Shown: positions 38,741 to 48,697, counted from the first letter of the stretch. The stretch is DNA of 64,000 bases from Thermoleptolyngbya sichuanensis A183 (GCF_013177315.1 NZ_CP053661.1:3658001-3722000); one strand, 5' to 3'. Numbers and translations: made by a program. Notes: generated by a model from the sequence alone, not told the origin.

Positions 38741-39424
38741 ATGAAGATTCTATTGGCCGAAGATGATCCGATTCAACTGGAGCCGCTCTATGCCGCCCTT
38801 GCAAAAGCAGGCCACATCACGGATGCCACGCTGGATGGGGAAACCGCGCAGTGGCTCATGCAGGAACACACCTACGACCTGCTGATTTTGGACTGGATGC
38901 TGCCCAAGATTAGCGGGATAGATCTGTGTCAACAGCATCGTCAGACGGGCAAAGGCACGCCAATTTTGATGCTGACTGCCAGGGATGGGCTGATGGATCG
39001 GGTAACGGGGCTGGACGCAGGCGCAGATGACTATTTGGTTAAGCCGGTGAATGTTCTAGAACTGCTGGCACGGGTGCGGGCGCTGGGGCGGCGATCGCCC
39101 CTTTGGACAGGCGACATCCTGCATTTGGCAGATCTGCAACTGCATTTGGCCACGCTGACGGTGCAGCGGCAAGGCGTGAGCATTCAGCTTTCGACGCGAG
39201 AGTTTCAACTGATGGAATACCTAATGCGGCATCCTCAGCAAGTCCTGACCCGCGACCAGATTGAGCGAGCGCTGTGGGAATGGAACATGCAGCCCGAAAG
39301 TAAGGCAGTCGCGATTTTAATCCACCGACTGCGATCGCGCCTGCAACCCCTGGGTGCAGAAACCTGGGTGCAGACGGTCTATGGCATGGGCTATCGCCTG
39401 AGCGTGCCAGAGGCGACTGACTGA
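38741..39424 (+). CDS. rppA: OmpR-family response regulator, RppA-like
   Basis: 227 aa. Receiver domain with acidic pocket (LLAEDDP), phosphoacceptor Asp51 (LLILDWMLPK) and Lys near 103 (DDYLVKPV). A winged-helix DNA-binding domain follows (about 130-223, TREFQLMEYLMRHPQQVLTRDQI). Paired with the histidine kinase downstream. The combination resembles RppA/RppB (NrsR/NrsS) of Synechocystis, which responds to redox state or nickel; assignment to that role is by resemblance only. The last 32 bases of the gene are duplicated 69 bp downstream. Confidence 0.85.
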   Translation: MKILLAEDDPIQLEPLYAALAKAGHITDATLDGETAQWLMQEHTYDLLILDWMLPKISGIDLCQQHRQTGKGTPILMLTARDGLMDRVTGLDAGADDYLVKPVNVLELLARVRALGRRSPLWTGDILHLADLQLHLATLTVQRQGVSIQLSTREFQLMEYLMRHPQQVLTRDQIERALWEWNMQPESKAVAILIHRLRSRLQPLGAETWVQTVYGMGYRLSVPEATD

Positions 39425-39496
39425 GATCTTATACACTTGCCGTCTCCCAATTCAATCTCGAATCGCCTGAGCGTGCCAGAGGCGACTGACTGAGAT
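39393..39496. repeat. Exact 35-bp direct repeat spanning the rppA stop
   Basis: ATCGCCTGAGCGTGCC through GACTGAGAT occurs at 39393-39427, covering the rppA end and stop, and again identically at 39462-39496 in the rppA-rppB gap. The identity suggests a recent duplication. Confidence 0.9.
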
Positions 39497-39532
39497 GCTA
39501 ATTCTGATGCCGCATTCTAATGCCACTCTCTA

Positions 39533-40900
39533 ATGCCGCGTTCTAATGCCGCTGACATGCTATTCAACCGCAGCCGCCAAAATCTAGCCACCTGGTTTAC
39601 GCTCTCGATGGGCGGCATTCTGGTCGTCTTTGCGGCGCTGTTGTATTGGCGTGAGGCCCGCGATCGCCTGCAAACCTTCGACGCTGACCTCTACAACACG
39701 GCCCAAATCATGGCGGGCGGCGTTGAAGAGATTGAGTATCAATCGATTCGGCGCATCGACCTAGAAAGCGTGCCCCTGCTGGGAAACGATACGCTGGTGC
39801 TAGACACCTACTTGCACTTTGCCCGGTGGTATACGCCCGATCGACGGCTCCTCCAGTTTGTGGGAGACATTCCCGCTGCCACGCTAGAGGCACCTATTGG
39901 ACTGGTCACTCTGGCGGGTGCGGCATTGCGCCCGGACGCTCCATCAAGTCCGCCACGGGTCGGCCCGCCTCAGCAGTTTCGCCAGCTCACGCTGCCCGTG
40001 CGTCGGGGCGAGGAGGTGCTGGGCTTTTTGCAAATTGCAGCACCCCTCGATTCGGTTCAGGAACCCCTGCGAGAATTGCGGCTGTTCTTGTCGATTGGCG
40101 TGCCGATGGCGCTGGGGGCGATCGCCCTCACAGGCTGGATTTTGGGTGGCGTGGCCATGCAGCCGATCCACCAGGCCTATCAGCAACTCCAGCAATTCAC
40201 TGCCGATGCGTCTCATGAGCTGCGTGCGCCCTTGGCGGGTATCCTCAGCAACGCCCAGGTCGGGCTGATGGAGCCAGTGGACTCCCAAGAGCAGAGCCAC
40301 CGCCTGCAAACCATTGTCGAGATTGCCGAATCCATGAGCGCCCTGGTGGGTCAACTCCTGTTTTTGGCGCGACACTCTGGACATCTGCCGCCGCATGTTT
40401 TGCGAGTCGTTGATCTGGGGCAACTGGTGAAACAGCTTGTAGACGCGACCCAGGCACAAGCCACCCACCGTCAGCAAACCCTGCGCTGCACAGTGCCACA
40501 GACGGCCGTTCTGGTTTTCGCAGAGCCGCAAGTTCTGCAAATGGCGATCGCCAACCTGCTGCAAAATGCCTGTCGCCATACCCCCGCAGGCGGCGCAATT
40601 GACCTAGTTCTCACTCAACAGCCCGCCGGAGCAATCCTGCAAGTCAGAGACACAGGCATCGGAATTGATGCAGCCGACCTGCCGCACATTTTCGATCGGT
40701 TCTATCGGGCTGATGTGGTGCGATCGCGCGAAACCGGGGGCGTGGGGCTGGGACTGGCGATCGCCCGTCAAATCATCGAAGCCCACCAAGGGAGCATCGC
40801 TGTCCGCAGCCAGCTCCACCAAGGCTCGGTTTTTGAAATTCAGTTGCCGCTCGTCCGGCAAAAAGGAAGCCGCAAAGGAAAAACCGCTCAGGATTTCTGA
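39533..40900 (+). CDS. rppB: Sensor histidine kinase, RppB-like
   Basis: 455 aa. TM1 at about 20-38 and TM2 at about 184-206 bracket a periplasmic sensor domain of about 145 aa. The H-box has His228 (DASHELRAPL), followed by N-box NLLQNACRHTP, G1 DTGIGID, F FDRFYRAD and G2 GGVGLGLAIA. Phosphodonor for the adjacent RppA-like regulator. The start is uncertain: several ATGs lie in a short GCCGCATTCTAAT-type repeat, and the ATG at 39557 is also possible. Confidence 0.85.
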   Translation: MPRSNAADMLFNRSRQNLATWFTLSMGGILVVFAALLYWREARDRLQTFDADLYNTAQIMAGGVEEIEYQSIRRIDLESVPLLGNDTLVLDTYLHFARWYTPDRRLLQFVGDIPAATLEAPIGLVTLAGAALRPDAPSSPPRVGPPQQFRQLTLPVRRGEEVLGFLQIAAPLDSVQEPLRELRLFLSIGVPMALGAIALTGWILGGVAMQPIHQAYQQLQQFTADASHELRAPLAGILSNAQVGLMEPVDSQEQSHRLQTIVEIAESMSALVGQLLFLARHSGHLPPHVLRVVDLGQLVKQLVDATQAQATHRQQTLRCTVPQTAVLVFAEPQVLQMAIANLLQNACRHTPAGGAIDLVLTQQPAGAILQVRDTGIGIDAADLPHIFDRFYRADVVRSRETGGVGLGLAIARQIIEAHQGSIAVRSQLHQGSVFEIQLPLVRQKGSRKGKTAQDF

Positions 40901-41027
40901 AACCTTCTTGTTACTTTTGGCTGGCACTGTAGAAGTTGGCGCTGCACGGCGGATCTCGCCTTGTACAGGTCTTTCTGTGCAGGTCTTTTGGAATACCCAG
41001 CTTCTTCAGCAAGATTTGATCAGGCCC

Positions 41028-43250
41028 ATGAATCATCGCTTTACACTCGCACTGCTGGAATCCTACGCTGCTCATGCGCGAGAACGTTTGATCCACAAGA
41101 CCAAGCAGGTGATGGAAACGCAAGAACTGTTTCTAAGAGAATTCATTCAAGCACATAAAAATACAGAGCTAGGACAACGGTTCGATCTGTCAACGATCAA
41201 AACGCTGGATCAGTTTCGTGAACGAATTCCGGTGCTGCCCTACAGCTTCTATGAACCTTACACAGAACGAATTGCCCAGGGCGATCAGGGAGTCCTCAAC
41301 CCCGATCCGGTGGTCTATATCAACCTCACCAGTGGAACCACCAGCCGCAAAAAACAAGTGCCCGTGACTCGACGCTATCAGCGCACGCTGCGCCGGGCTG
41401 ACCTGGCCAGCATGGGCTTTGCGATCGCCGAAATGAAGCAGCGCCGCCTCCCCTTTGGCAAAGGACTGCTCACCAATGCGGTTCCCCAACCCCAAAAAAC
41501 AAGCGGCGGCATCCCCACCGGCCCCGTCAGCGTGGGCAGCATTCGCCAGGGCCGCCTCCTGTTCGAGCAGTTGTTTAGCCAGCCCTTCGACGCGCTAGAA
41601 ATCGCCGATACCCTGGCCCGCCACTACGTCTGCCTGCTGTTTGCGCTGCGCCATGCAGATTTGCGCGGCTGGGTTGCAAATTTCCCGATGCTGATGCTGC
41701 GGACCTGCCGCTATCTGGAAACCTATGCCGAGGAGCTAATTCACGACCTAGAACAGGGGGCGATCGCCCCGTGGCTCCAGCTTGAACCCCACCTGCGGGC
41801 CCAGCTCGAACGGCGATTTACGGCGGCTCCCCAGCGGGCAACAGACTTGCGGGCTGCCCTCTACTACGACGGTCGGCTCACCCCAAAAGCCGCCTGGCCA
41901 GGACTCAGCTATCTCACCACTGCTCGCGGCGGCACCTCCAATTTCTACCTAGAGCGATTTCCTGACTACTTTGGCGACATCCCGGTATTTGGCGGCGTTT
42001 ATGGCACCGCCGAAGCCACCTTTGGCGTTTATCCCAGCTTCAACACCGACGGCAGCATTCTGGCAATCGAGAGCGGCTTTTTTGAATTCGTCCCGCAGGA
42101 TCAGTGGCATGTCGAACAGCCCAAAACCCTCCTGCCTGTGGAGGTGCAGGTTGGTGAACGATATCGTATCTTGGTGACCAGCTACAGCGGCTTCTATCGC
42201 TACGACATCGGCGATGTTGTGGAAGTTGTTGGATTTTATGAACAAGCGCCGCTAATTGTGTTTCGCCATCGGCAGGGTGGGCTGCTGTCCTCTACGACAG
42301 AGAAAACAACGGAATTTCATGCAATCCAGGTCATGGAACAGTTGCAGCGCGAGTTCAACATCAAACTCCAAGACTTTTGCATTACCCTGTCTGCCCATGA
42401 GTTTCCAGCGCGATACTGGGTGAACATAGAGCTAGCCCCCGGCCACTCCCTAGCGCGTCCGTATTCTTTCCTGATGCGGTTTGAACATTGGCTGCAACAG
42501 ACTAATCTACTCTATGCCAGCGCCCGCCAGGATCAGGTGCCTCCGCCTTGTCTGCGGGTTCTGGCAGCAGGCAGCTTTGCCACGCTCCATCAGCGCCAGG
42601 TGCAGCGCGGCATATTTGATTCTCAGCTCAAGCTGCCCCATATCAGCGAAGATCGAACCCTGCTGGAGGGTCTACCCGTGCAGTATGAAATCGGCCTAAG
42701 CGATTTTCCAAATGCCAAGCCATTCTGCCATTCCGAATCGGATGTTGTGCTATCGGATATTGCGCTATCGGATGTTGCACTACGCGGCAACGGGTCTGAG
42801 CTAAGTTCTCCGAGCTGTGAGCCAGCGCCGCAAGTTCAGCCACAAACGCTTTGGGAGCCTCCACCTTGCCCAACCCGCCCGGTGCCAGAGCTACCCTGCT
42901 TGAGGGGCGCAGACCTGCTCCAGGCAGATTTAGCAGGGACAGATTTCAGCGGGCAAGACCTTTCCTATGCCGACCTCAGCGGCGCAAATCTCCAGGGTGC
43001 AGTTCTGCGGGGCGCGAACTTGACGGGGGCACTGCTGCGAGAAGCAAACCTGAGTGATGCAGATTTGAGTGAAAGCCTCTTGGTCAATACTGACCTGACG
43101 GATGCACGGCTTCATCGGGCCTGCCTGCGCGGGGCCGTGCTGGATGGGGCGTTTCTGACGCGAACAGACTTTAGCTATGCTGACCTTTCAGATGCAAATC
43201 TAAGTAAGGTACTGATGTGGCATACAAACTTTAGCCATGCCAAGCACTGA
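41028..43250 (+). CDS. GH3-family acyl-acid-amido synthetase fused to pentapeptide repeats
   Basis: 740 aa from the ATG at 41028; upstream in-frame codons overlap the kinase gene and are unlikely. The GH3 domain (about 1-570) has ATP/AMP motif I (TSGTTSRKK, 101-109), motif II VYGTAEATFG and motif III YRYDIGDVVEV. GH3 enzymes adenylate small carboxylic acids and join them to amines or amino acids. After a Pro/Ser-rich linker, about 110 C-terminal residues are A(D/N)LxG pentapeptide repeats forming a right-handed quadrilateral helix, common in cyanobacteria. The fusion may tether the enzyme to a partner. Substrate unknown. Confidence 0.85.
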   Translation: MNHRFTLALLESYAAHARERLIHKTKQVMETQELFLREFIQAHKNTELGQRFDLSTIKTLDQFRERIPVLPYSFYEPYTERIAQGDQGVLNPDPVVYINLTSGTTSRKKQVPVTRRYQRTLRRADLASMGFAIAEMKQRRLPFGKGLLTNAVPQPQKTSGGIPTGPVSVGSIRQGRLLFEQLFSQPFDALEIADTLARHYVCLLFALRHADLRGWVANFPMLMLRTCRYLETYAEELIHDLEQGAIAPWLQLEPHLRAQLERRFTAAPQRATDLRAALYYDGRLTPKAAWPGLSYLTTARGGTSNFYLERFPDYFGDIPVFGGVYGTAEATFGVYPSFNTDGSILAIESGFFEFVPQDQWHVEQPKTLLPVEVQVGERYRILVTSYSGFYRYDIGDVVEVVGFYEQAPLIVFRHRQGGLLSSTTEKTTEFHAIQVMEQLQREFNIKLQDFCITLSAHEFPARYWVNIELAPGHSLARPYSFLMRFEHWLQQTNLLYASARQDQVPPPCLRVLAAGSFATLHQRQVQRGIFDSQLKLPHISEDRTLLEGLPVQYEIGLSDFPNAKPFCHSESDVVLSDIALSDVALRGNGSELSSPSCEPAPQVQPQTLWEPPPCPTRPVPELPCLRGADLLQADLAGTDFSGQDLSYADLSGANLQGAVLRGANLTGALLREANLSDADLSESLLVNTDLTDARLHRACLRGAVLDGAFLTRTDFSYADLSDANLSKVLMWHTNFSHAKH

Positions 43251-43363
43251 CCTCATCGCCCGCGCTCTGAGCGTGCTGCAAGCCCGGCTTCAGATATTTG
43301 GAGCATTGCGGAAGCAGCGATAGAGAGTTATGGAGCAGTTGCAATGGAGCAGTTATATGCCAG

Positions 43364-44527
43364 CTACACCCCCAGCGAGATCACGTCGGTAATGCTTTGT
43401 CCTTTGTGAACCCGATTGTGGCGCTGCCCCAGGCTATGCTCCTGGTGGTGCTGCTCGATCAGGTCTGCCTTCGTGCGAAATACCTGGGTGATTTTGGTTT
43501 GTGTGGCCACGCCGATGGTTTTGCAGAGATCTTTCATCACCGGAAAGGAGATGGCCCACTTGTCTGCATGGGAGGTTTGGGCATTGTTATAGTCCATGAT
43601 GGCGTACAGCGCCTTTAGCACGCCCGGATCGAGCGATGCATCTTCTGGGGCAGGTTTGGGCTTGATGGCGCTGGGCTTGGCGGCAGTGGGCTTGGTGGTG
43701 GAGGGCTTGGCGGTGGGGGCGATCGCCTTCTTGCCACGGGTCGATGAAGCGCGGGACGCAGCTTTTTTCGACGCTACAGGCGCGGGTTCGGGTTCGGCAA
43801 GCGAGACAGTGGGCACTGCTGGAGGTATTATTTCGACCTCCGCAGAAAGGGCTGGCGTAGAAAGGGCTGGCGTAGAAAGGGCTGGTGTAGAAAGGGCTGG
43901 CGTGCTGCTGCCGTTTAGCAGCTTGCGGAAGGCTTCCAGCTTTTCTACGGCTGCATCTCGCTCCTGCCGGAGTCGCTGGTTTTCCTGCTGGAGGGCTGCA
44001 AGCTGAGCATTGGGCTGGGTTTGTCCCTGTTGCAGCGCTTGCTCTAGCTGCTTCACCTGGTTTTTTAGGGTTTCGATTTCGTTGGTAAACCAGGCCAGCG
44101 TTTTGGCCTGATCTGCCACAATCTTGAGGTCAACAGTGGCGGGTGAAGATTCGGCAGTCTCCTCGGCCGAGTTGACGGGTTCGGAGGCGAGTTGGGTGGA
44201 CTGAGCGTGCGCCTCGACTGCCTCTGCTGGATCAACGCCCAGCACCAAAAATATTTCTAGAACCTGGTGCAATAGATCTTCAGAACTGCGGTTTTTACCT
44301 TTGATGCCGATCTGTTCTGCAACAGCTTTTAGCAGGTTCAAATCCACAATCACGGGCTTTCGGTAGGCACGTCGGGTTTTAGACGGCTTTTCATCAGACT
44401 CAGCGGCAGATGGCATTTGGGGTTTGTCAGTGGTCGTCGCAGTCAGTTTGGCAAGCATTTCGGCAGCATTCGTCAGGTCAGTGTGGCTTACTTGGTCTTG
44501 GTCGGTCGTGATGAAATCGTCTGTCAT
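43364..44527 (-). CDS. Coiled-coil protein of unknown function
   Basis: 387 aa. An acidic N-terminus is followed by a basic conserved block (RRAYRKPVIVDLNLLKAVAEQIGIKGKN, about 54-80), a coiled coil (about 135-205, with Gln-rich heptads), four exact STPAL repeats (about 207-226), an Ala/Lys/Pro-rich linker and a C-terminal domain (about 305-387) rich in His and aromatic residues. I do not recognise the family. The N-terminal helix set and basic linker suggest nucleic-acid or scaffold binding. The four identical 15-bp DNA repeats show recent slippage. Convergent with GH3. Confidence 0.75.
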   Translation of the reverse strand: MTDDFITTDQDQVSHTDLTNAAEMLAKLTATTTDKPQMPSAAESDEKPSKTRRAYRKPVIVDLNLLKAVAEQIGIKGKNRSSEDLLHQVLEIFLVLGVDPAEAVEAHAQSTQLASEPVNSAEETAESSPATVDLKIVADQAKTLAWFTNEIETLKNQVKQLEQALQQGQTQPNAQLAALQQENQRLRQERDAAVEKLEAFRKLLNGSSTPALSTPALSTPALSTPALSAEVEIIPPAVPTVSLAEPEPAPVASKKAASRASSTRGKKAIAPTAKPSTTKPTAAKPSAIKPKPAPEDASLDPGVLKALYAIMDYNNAQTSHADKWAISFPVMKDLCKTIGVATQTKITQVFRTKADLIEQHHQEHSLGQRHNRVHKGQSITDVISLGV

Positions 44528-45201
44528 GATGGGTTTGGAAATCTGGGGATAACGGATGGGATACGAGAGTCGATGGGAGTGGGGCGATCGCCCGCCTTGG
44601 TTCCAGCGATCAGGCTTCGCAGGCTGAACTGCTTATGGTTCAAGGATTTTACAGATTGGAGCATCGGCGTGTGCTGCTGTTCAGGTGCAAAAATGGCAGA
44701 AGACTGTGAGTAGGGCGCGGCGGCTTTATCCATGCGGCGCAGTTTGGCGCAATCTGGTGCGATTTGGCGCGATCGCCCGATCGTCTGCCATCGCGACGGT
44801 TGGGGCAGTGGGCATGAGATACGCTCAACCCACAGCACTCGTCACCTTCGCCTCAAGCTGGCGTGCATTAACCTGGTGTGGATTAATCTGTGCATTAATT
44901 TTGACCAGAGCCTCAACAGAATAGCTTACTTAGAATAGCTTATTTCTAAAGAAAGCGTGCAAAAATATCTCACCTTTCAGGGAGGAATTGAGATCCAGGC
45001 AAATGACAACTCCAAAATCGCTCTGATAGGTGTCAAATGGGTGTCAAAATTGTCAGAACTTAGGGCACTCAAATCTGAGACGCAAAAGCAGTTCAAGTGT
45101 ACTAGCGCCACGACTTCAGCTTGGTTAGGAGATGCTGCTTTTATCTTATTCCTAACAGCCCGAAACGCCGAAATTTGAAGGCGATCGCCATTTTATAGGA
45201 C
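44528..45201. other. 674-bp intergenic region
   Basis: Contains short direct repeats (GCGCAGTTTGGCGCAATC / GCGATTTGGCGCGATCGCC, 44736-44780) and a CATTAA/CTGTGCATTAA repeat near 44870. A 73-codon frame at 44957 has no RBS or family resemblance. Probably promoter and 5' UTR for the leftward gene ending at 43364. Confidence 0.5.
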
Positions 45202-47484
45202 TCAGCGAAAGCAGGTTTCCAGGTTAAATAGATTATCGGTATCAAAGTTCCTGGCATACTCTCGACGCTGCAATCGAGCAGGTTCCGAGCGCAGATAGCG
45301 ATTGACCAAGGAGCGCCAAGGGCGATCGCCATCGGGCAGAGCCAGACCATAGAAACTGCATTCCAGAGATTCATTGGGTACTAGCCCAAAGTTGCCCGTA
45401 GCGTAAAAAGGTTCCGAGAAGACAATTCCGTTGACCGTGGTGTGGATCGGGTTGGGGCCACATTCCAGATGGACAGATCCAGTCCGAACCAGGTCAAAGC
45501 GATTGTCTGCATTGGACGGCAGCACCACCAGCGCCACCGACCTTGATTCCGTCGTCGTAATATAGTCAGCCAGTTGCCTGGCCATGTCAAAGCAAAAGCC
45601 CGTCCACTCTGACTGTGGATTAACGTAACCCAGCGGAGCCACCTCAGAGCGAATCCCAATTCTCAGAACGCCCGTTGCGTCTAGATCGTCTAGCACGGAA
45701 CGACTGGCGGCGACGGGTGAAGAACGAGATGCAAGAGGGCGAACGCCCCCCGGAATTTGACCTCCGTAGGCAGCGGCCAACTGCGCCGGGGATAAAGATT
45801 TAATCAGATAAAGCCGATTTTCGTCGCTGCTGAAGGCCGCCGCCCGCTGGGTCAGCACTTGTCCAAAGGAGGCGGTTAGGTACGGAAGATATTCAGACGA
45901 TTCGGGGCGATCGCTCAAATAGATTTTGAAAAACGCAACGCTGAGGTTGCGGATGTAGGAACGCCCGATCGCCCAAGCCGGCCCCCGAATCCGCGCAGGA
46001 ACCAGTTCTTCATTTTGGGGCGGGCTGGTGGAAAAGTGGGTTCCGGGCACCATGAGTCCCAAATACTGATCAGGGGCATCCATCCAGGCAAACATCGGAA
46101 TTTGCTCATACACCGATGGTGCTAAGATATCGCGAGTCCCAGCCAGAATCAGCATCGGAATTTGCACATTGCCAACTCCTGATTGTCCGTACAGCGTTGC
46201 CCCCATCGGATATTGAGCAATCCCAGCACGAATGCGGGGGTCTGTAAAGTCGTAGAGGGTCGGCGGCAAGAAGCGAGCGTGGCATTGCAGCAGAAACGAT
46301 GGATTGATCTGGGTTAACCCCTCTGCACAGCGCGGCACAAGCTTAGCCGGGTCGAAGCTGGCCCCTGCCGCTCCCAAAACGGTCATTGCACCCAGAGATT
46401 GACCAATAATGCCGACCCGCTGCACGTCAATTCGCCCCTGCCACTGGGGATCGGTCGCATCGAGCTTTTCTAACTCGTCCAGCAGGAAGATGATGTCTTG
46501 CTGCCGACTCACATACTCCGTCGGACTCGTCAGGTCGCCCAGCCCACCCGCCAGAAACAGACTGCGATAGGTGTCTGTGGTGCCAATGTGTTCGGGCACT
46601 GCAACGGCGAATCCATAGGAGGCCAGGTGTTCGCCATCCACCATGCCATCGCTGAGACGACCACCCCAGCCGTGGGTATAAATGACCAGCGGCGCGGGCG
46701 CTGGGGCGTTCTCTGGAATGTAGACATCTACCCGCATGGTGTAGCGTCCAGAGAAACCATCGAGCGTGGTGCGAGTGGCTTGGATGTCAAACGTCAACTG
46801 TTCCCGCCGAAACGCATAGGGGCCGGGCTGGCTCAGGTCTGGTAGCTGATCATAGGCAAACTCCGGGTCAGCAGCGGCTTCCTGATTGGAAACATCCATT
46901 ACCACTTGAGCGGCTGCATCCTGATACAGAACAACGGTTTTCAAATCTTGCAGAAGCGCCATTAGCGAACTCAGATCGATTCGGATATCTGGAGTAGGAT
47001 ACTGCCGCATCCAGTCAATCCAAGTCCAACCGTCTGGGTGGTTGGCGGCGGAGAGGATAAGCGCCGAGCGCACTGCGCGAAATCCATTCAGTCCCGAATC
47101 GGTTTGCAGGGTCTTGCCGATGCTCTGCAACACCTGCTCCGCCATTGGAATGTTAAGAACACGCGAAACGAGCGCGACATCGGCTTTCATTTCGTGCTGG
47201 AGCAGTCGCCGCAGTTGCGCTTGAGAATCGGCATCCAAAAAGCCCAGAAATAGCCTTAGATTGCCCGATGCTTGCCCCGTTTGGGCATAGGTTTCGAGCG
47301 CATCGACGGAGATCGAGAGTTGGAGGGGCCCTACGTAGGTCGTGAGCCGTTCTGCGCTGAGGGCTGGCGATGCTCCCAGCAGATTACCCCAAACGCCAAT
47401 GCCCAGTGCAGCGCAGGTCGATAAGAAACCTACAGAGAGCGATTGGAACCGCCGCTCAACTAGTCGAGTGGCGAATTGCTGCAT
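45202..47484 (-). CDS. DUF1400 / alpha-beta hydrolase / partial SBP fusion
   Basis: 760 aa from ATG 47484 (ATG 47526 also possible). A signal peptide (RLVERRFQSLSVGFLSTCAALG, cleavage after SPALSA) precedes a DUF1400 helical domain and an alpha/beta hydrolase. The hydrolase has the oxyanion segment IYTHGWGG, nucleophile elbow GQSLGA, an acid near GTRDILA and catalytic His in PGTHFS, resembling PAF-acetylhydrolase. The last about 150 residues (GVLRIGIRSEVAPLGYVN; FCFDMARQLADY) are the type 3 solute-binding protein fold of amino-acid ABC transporters. DUF1400-hydrolase proteins are common in cyanobacteria; the SBP tail is unusual. Confidence 0.82.
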   Translation of the reverse strand: MQQFATRLVERRFQSLSVGFLSTCAALGIGVWGNLLGASPALSAERLTTYVGPLQLSISVDALETYAQTGQASGNLRLFLGFLDADSQAQLRRLLQHEMKADVALVSRVLNIPMAEQVLQSIGKTLQTDSGLNGFRAVRSALILSAANHPDGWTWIDWMRQYPTPDIRIDLSSLMALLQDLKTVVLYQDAAAQVVMDVSNQEAAADPEFAYDQLPDLSQPGPYAFRREQLTFDIQATRTTLDGFSGRYTMRVDVYIPENAPAPAPLVIYTHGWGGRLSDGMVDGEHLASYGFAVAVPEHIGTTDTYRSLFLAGGLGDLTSPTEYVSRQQDIIFLLDELEKLDATDPQWQGRIDVQRVGIIGQSLGAMTVLGAAGASFDPAKLVPRCAEGLTQINPSFLLQCHARFLPPTLYDFTDPRIRAGIAQYPMGATLYGQSGVGNVQIPMLILAGTRDILAPSVYEQIPMFAWMDAPDQYLGLMVPGTHFSTSPPQNEELVPARIRGPAWAIGRSYIRNLSVAFFKIYLSDRPESSEYLPYLTASFGQVLTQRAAAFSSDENRLYLIKSLSPAQLAAAYGGQIPGGVRPLASRSSPVAASRSVLDDLDATGVLRIGIRSEVAPLGYVNPQSEWTGFCFDMARQLADYITTTESRSVALVVLPSNADNRFDLVRTGSVHLECGPNPIHTTVNGIVFSEPFYATGNFGLVPNESLECSFYGLALPDGDRPWRSLVNRYLRSEPARLQRREYARNFDTDNLFNLETCFR

Positions 47485-47656
47485 GGCAGATATTCGAGGG
47501 ATGGATAGTTGAGACAAGGAAGCCATCGGTGGTTGCGATTTTGGGAGGGATAGCCAGGATGGACGCAGTAGGGTTCGATCTTGACCGCTTGCGCCGCTTG
47601 CGCCCGGCTTCTGCAATAGCTTACAGCATTTCCCCGTGGAGGATGAGGGAGAGCGG

Positions 47657-48697
47657 CTGCTTGACTGACAAAACAGGTTAAAGCTGGAACGAAAGCCATG
47701 CGGGAAGCAGAGCATGATTTAGGCTGAGAAGTAACCACACAAACCAGTCAAATCAATGTCACCGACTTCCCGTCTTTATGATGCGTTGAATGATTTTCTG
47801 CGTCAATGCGACATTCAGTGGCAGGATGCTCGCCATCTGCAAACACTGTGCTGGATGATCATTGGCATGATTGGAAGCCAAAACGTTCATCTGGAAAGTG
47901 GTGGCGCAATCAAGCAGCACCGTCAGGTTGTGGACGATTCAACGGGTACTGCGGCAAGCGCAACGGCTGATGCCCGAGGGTGTCGCGATTGTCCTTTTGG
48001 CAGACCGAGGGTTTGCCGATGGCAAGTTGATGAAATACCTCCGGGAGAATCTGGGTTGGCATTTCCGCATCCGCATCAAACGCTCCTTCCAATTTCAGCA
48101 CCAAGGGCAGTGGCGCCAGGTATCGTCGGTTCAATTGCAACCAGGACAAGCTTACTTTACGCCTGCAGTGTCGGTGGGTAGAACAAAGCCCTACGACAAT
48201 GTTTACCTTGCCTTTGCCCACGACAAACTCAGCAGCGAGAATTGGACAATTGTGAGTGATGAGCCGACGAACTTGCAGACGTTTGCCCAATATCGACTGA
48301 GATTTCAGGTGGAGGAGTCGTTTTTGGATTTGAAGTCCAACGGGTTTAATCTCGAAGCCTCCAGACTCAGAGACAAGGTTGCCCTTTCCCAGTTGTGTGG
48401 GGTAATCGCCTTGACGATGCTGTTCTTAGTTCTCCAAGGGGTGCAAGTGGTCGCATCCGGCAAGCGTCGCCAAGTCGATGCTCACTGGAAGCGCGGCATG
48501 AGTTATCTCAAGCTGGGCTGGAATTGGATTCGGCTGGCTATCACTCACCAGTGGAAGATTCACGTTTATCAGTTCCTCTCCTGTTCACCTGACCCTCAAC
48601 CTGCCATCGCATCAAGGCGACAACACGATGACTCCCTAAAGCGTGAATTCACTGTCCTCAGCCGTATTCCAGCTTCTTAGTTTTGTCAGTCAAGCAG
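47657..48697 (+). mobile_element. Decayed IS4-family element with 10-bp target duplication
   Basis: Perfect 18-bp inverted repeats CTGCTTGACTGACAAAAC (47657-47674) and complement (48680-48697). The 10-mer GGGAGAGCGG flanks both sides (47647-47656 and 48698-48707), the 10-12-bp duplication size typical of IS4-family members. Length 1041 bp. The transposase gene inside is broken, so the copy is non-autonomous. Located 130-170 bp upstream of the hydrolase start. Confidence 0.93.
47756..48680 (+). pseudogene. IS4-family transposase, internal deletion and frame change
   Basis: An N-terminal piece (MSPTSRLYDALNDF to MIGSQNVHL, 47756-about 47890) continues in another frame from about 47895 (SSSTVRLWTIQRVLRQAQ). 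The second Asp (LLADRGFADG) and the IS4 Y-2-R-3-E-6-K signature (YRLRFQVEESFLDLK) remain. The region with the first catalytic Asp, roughly 100 residues, is missing. The gene is therefore inactive. Confidence 0.88.

Noticed and set aside
44957-45178. 73-codon frame as a gene
   Set aside because: No RBS, no recognisable composition, and it sits in the upstream region of other genes.
47526-47715. N-terminal extension of the DUF1400 hydrolase to 47715
   Set aside because: It would be translated partly from the left end of the IS4-family element and lies upstream of the signal peptide.
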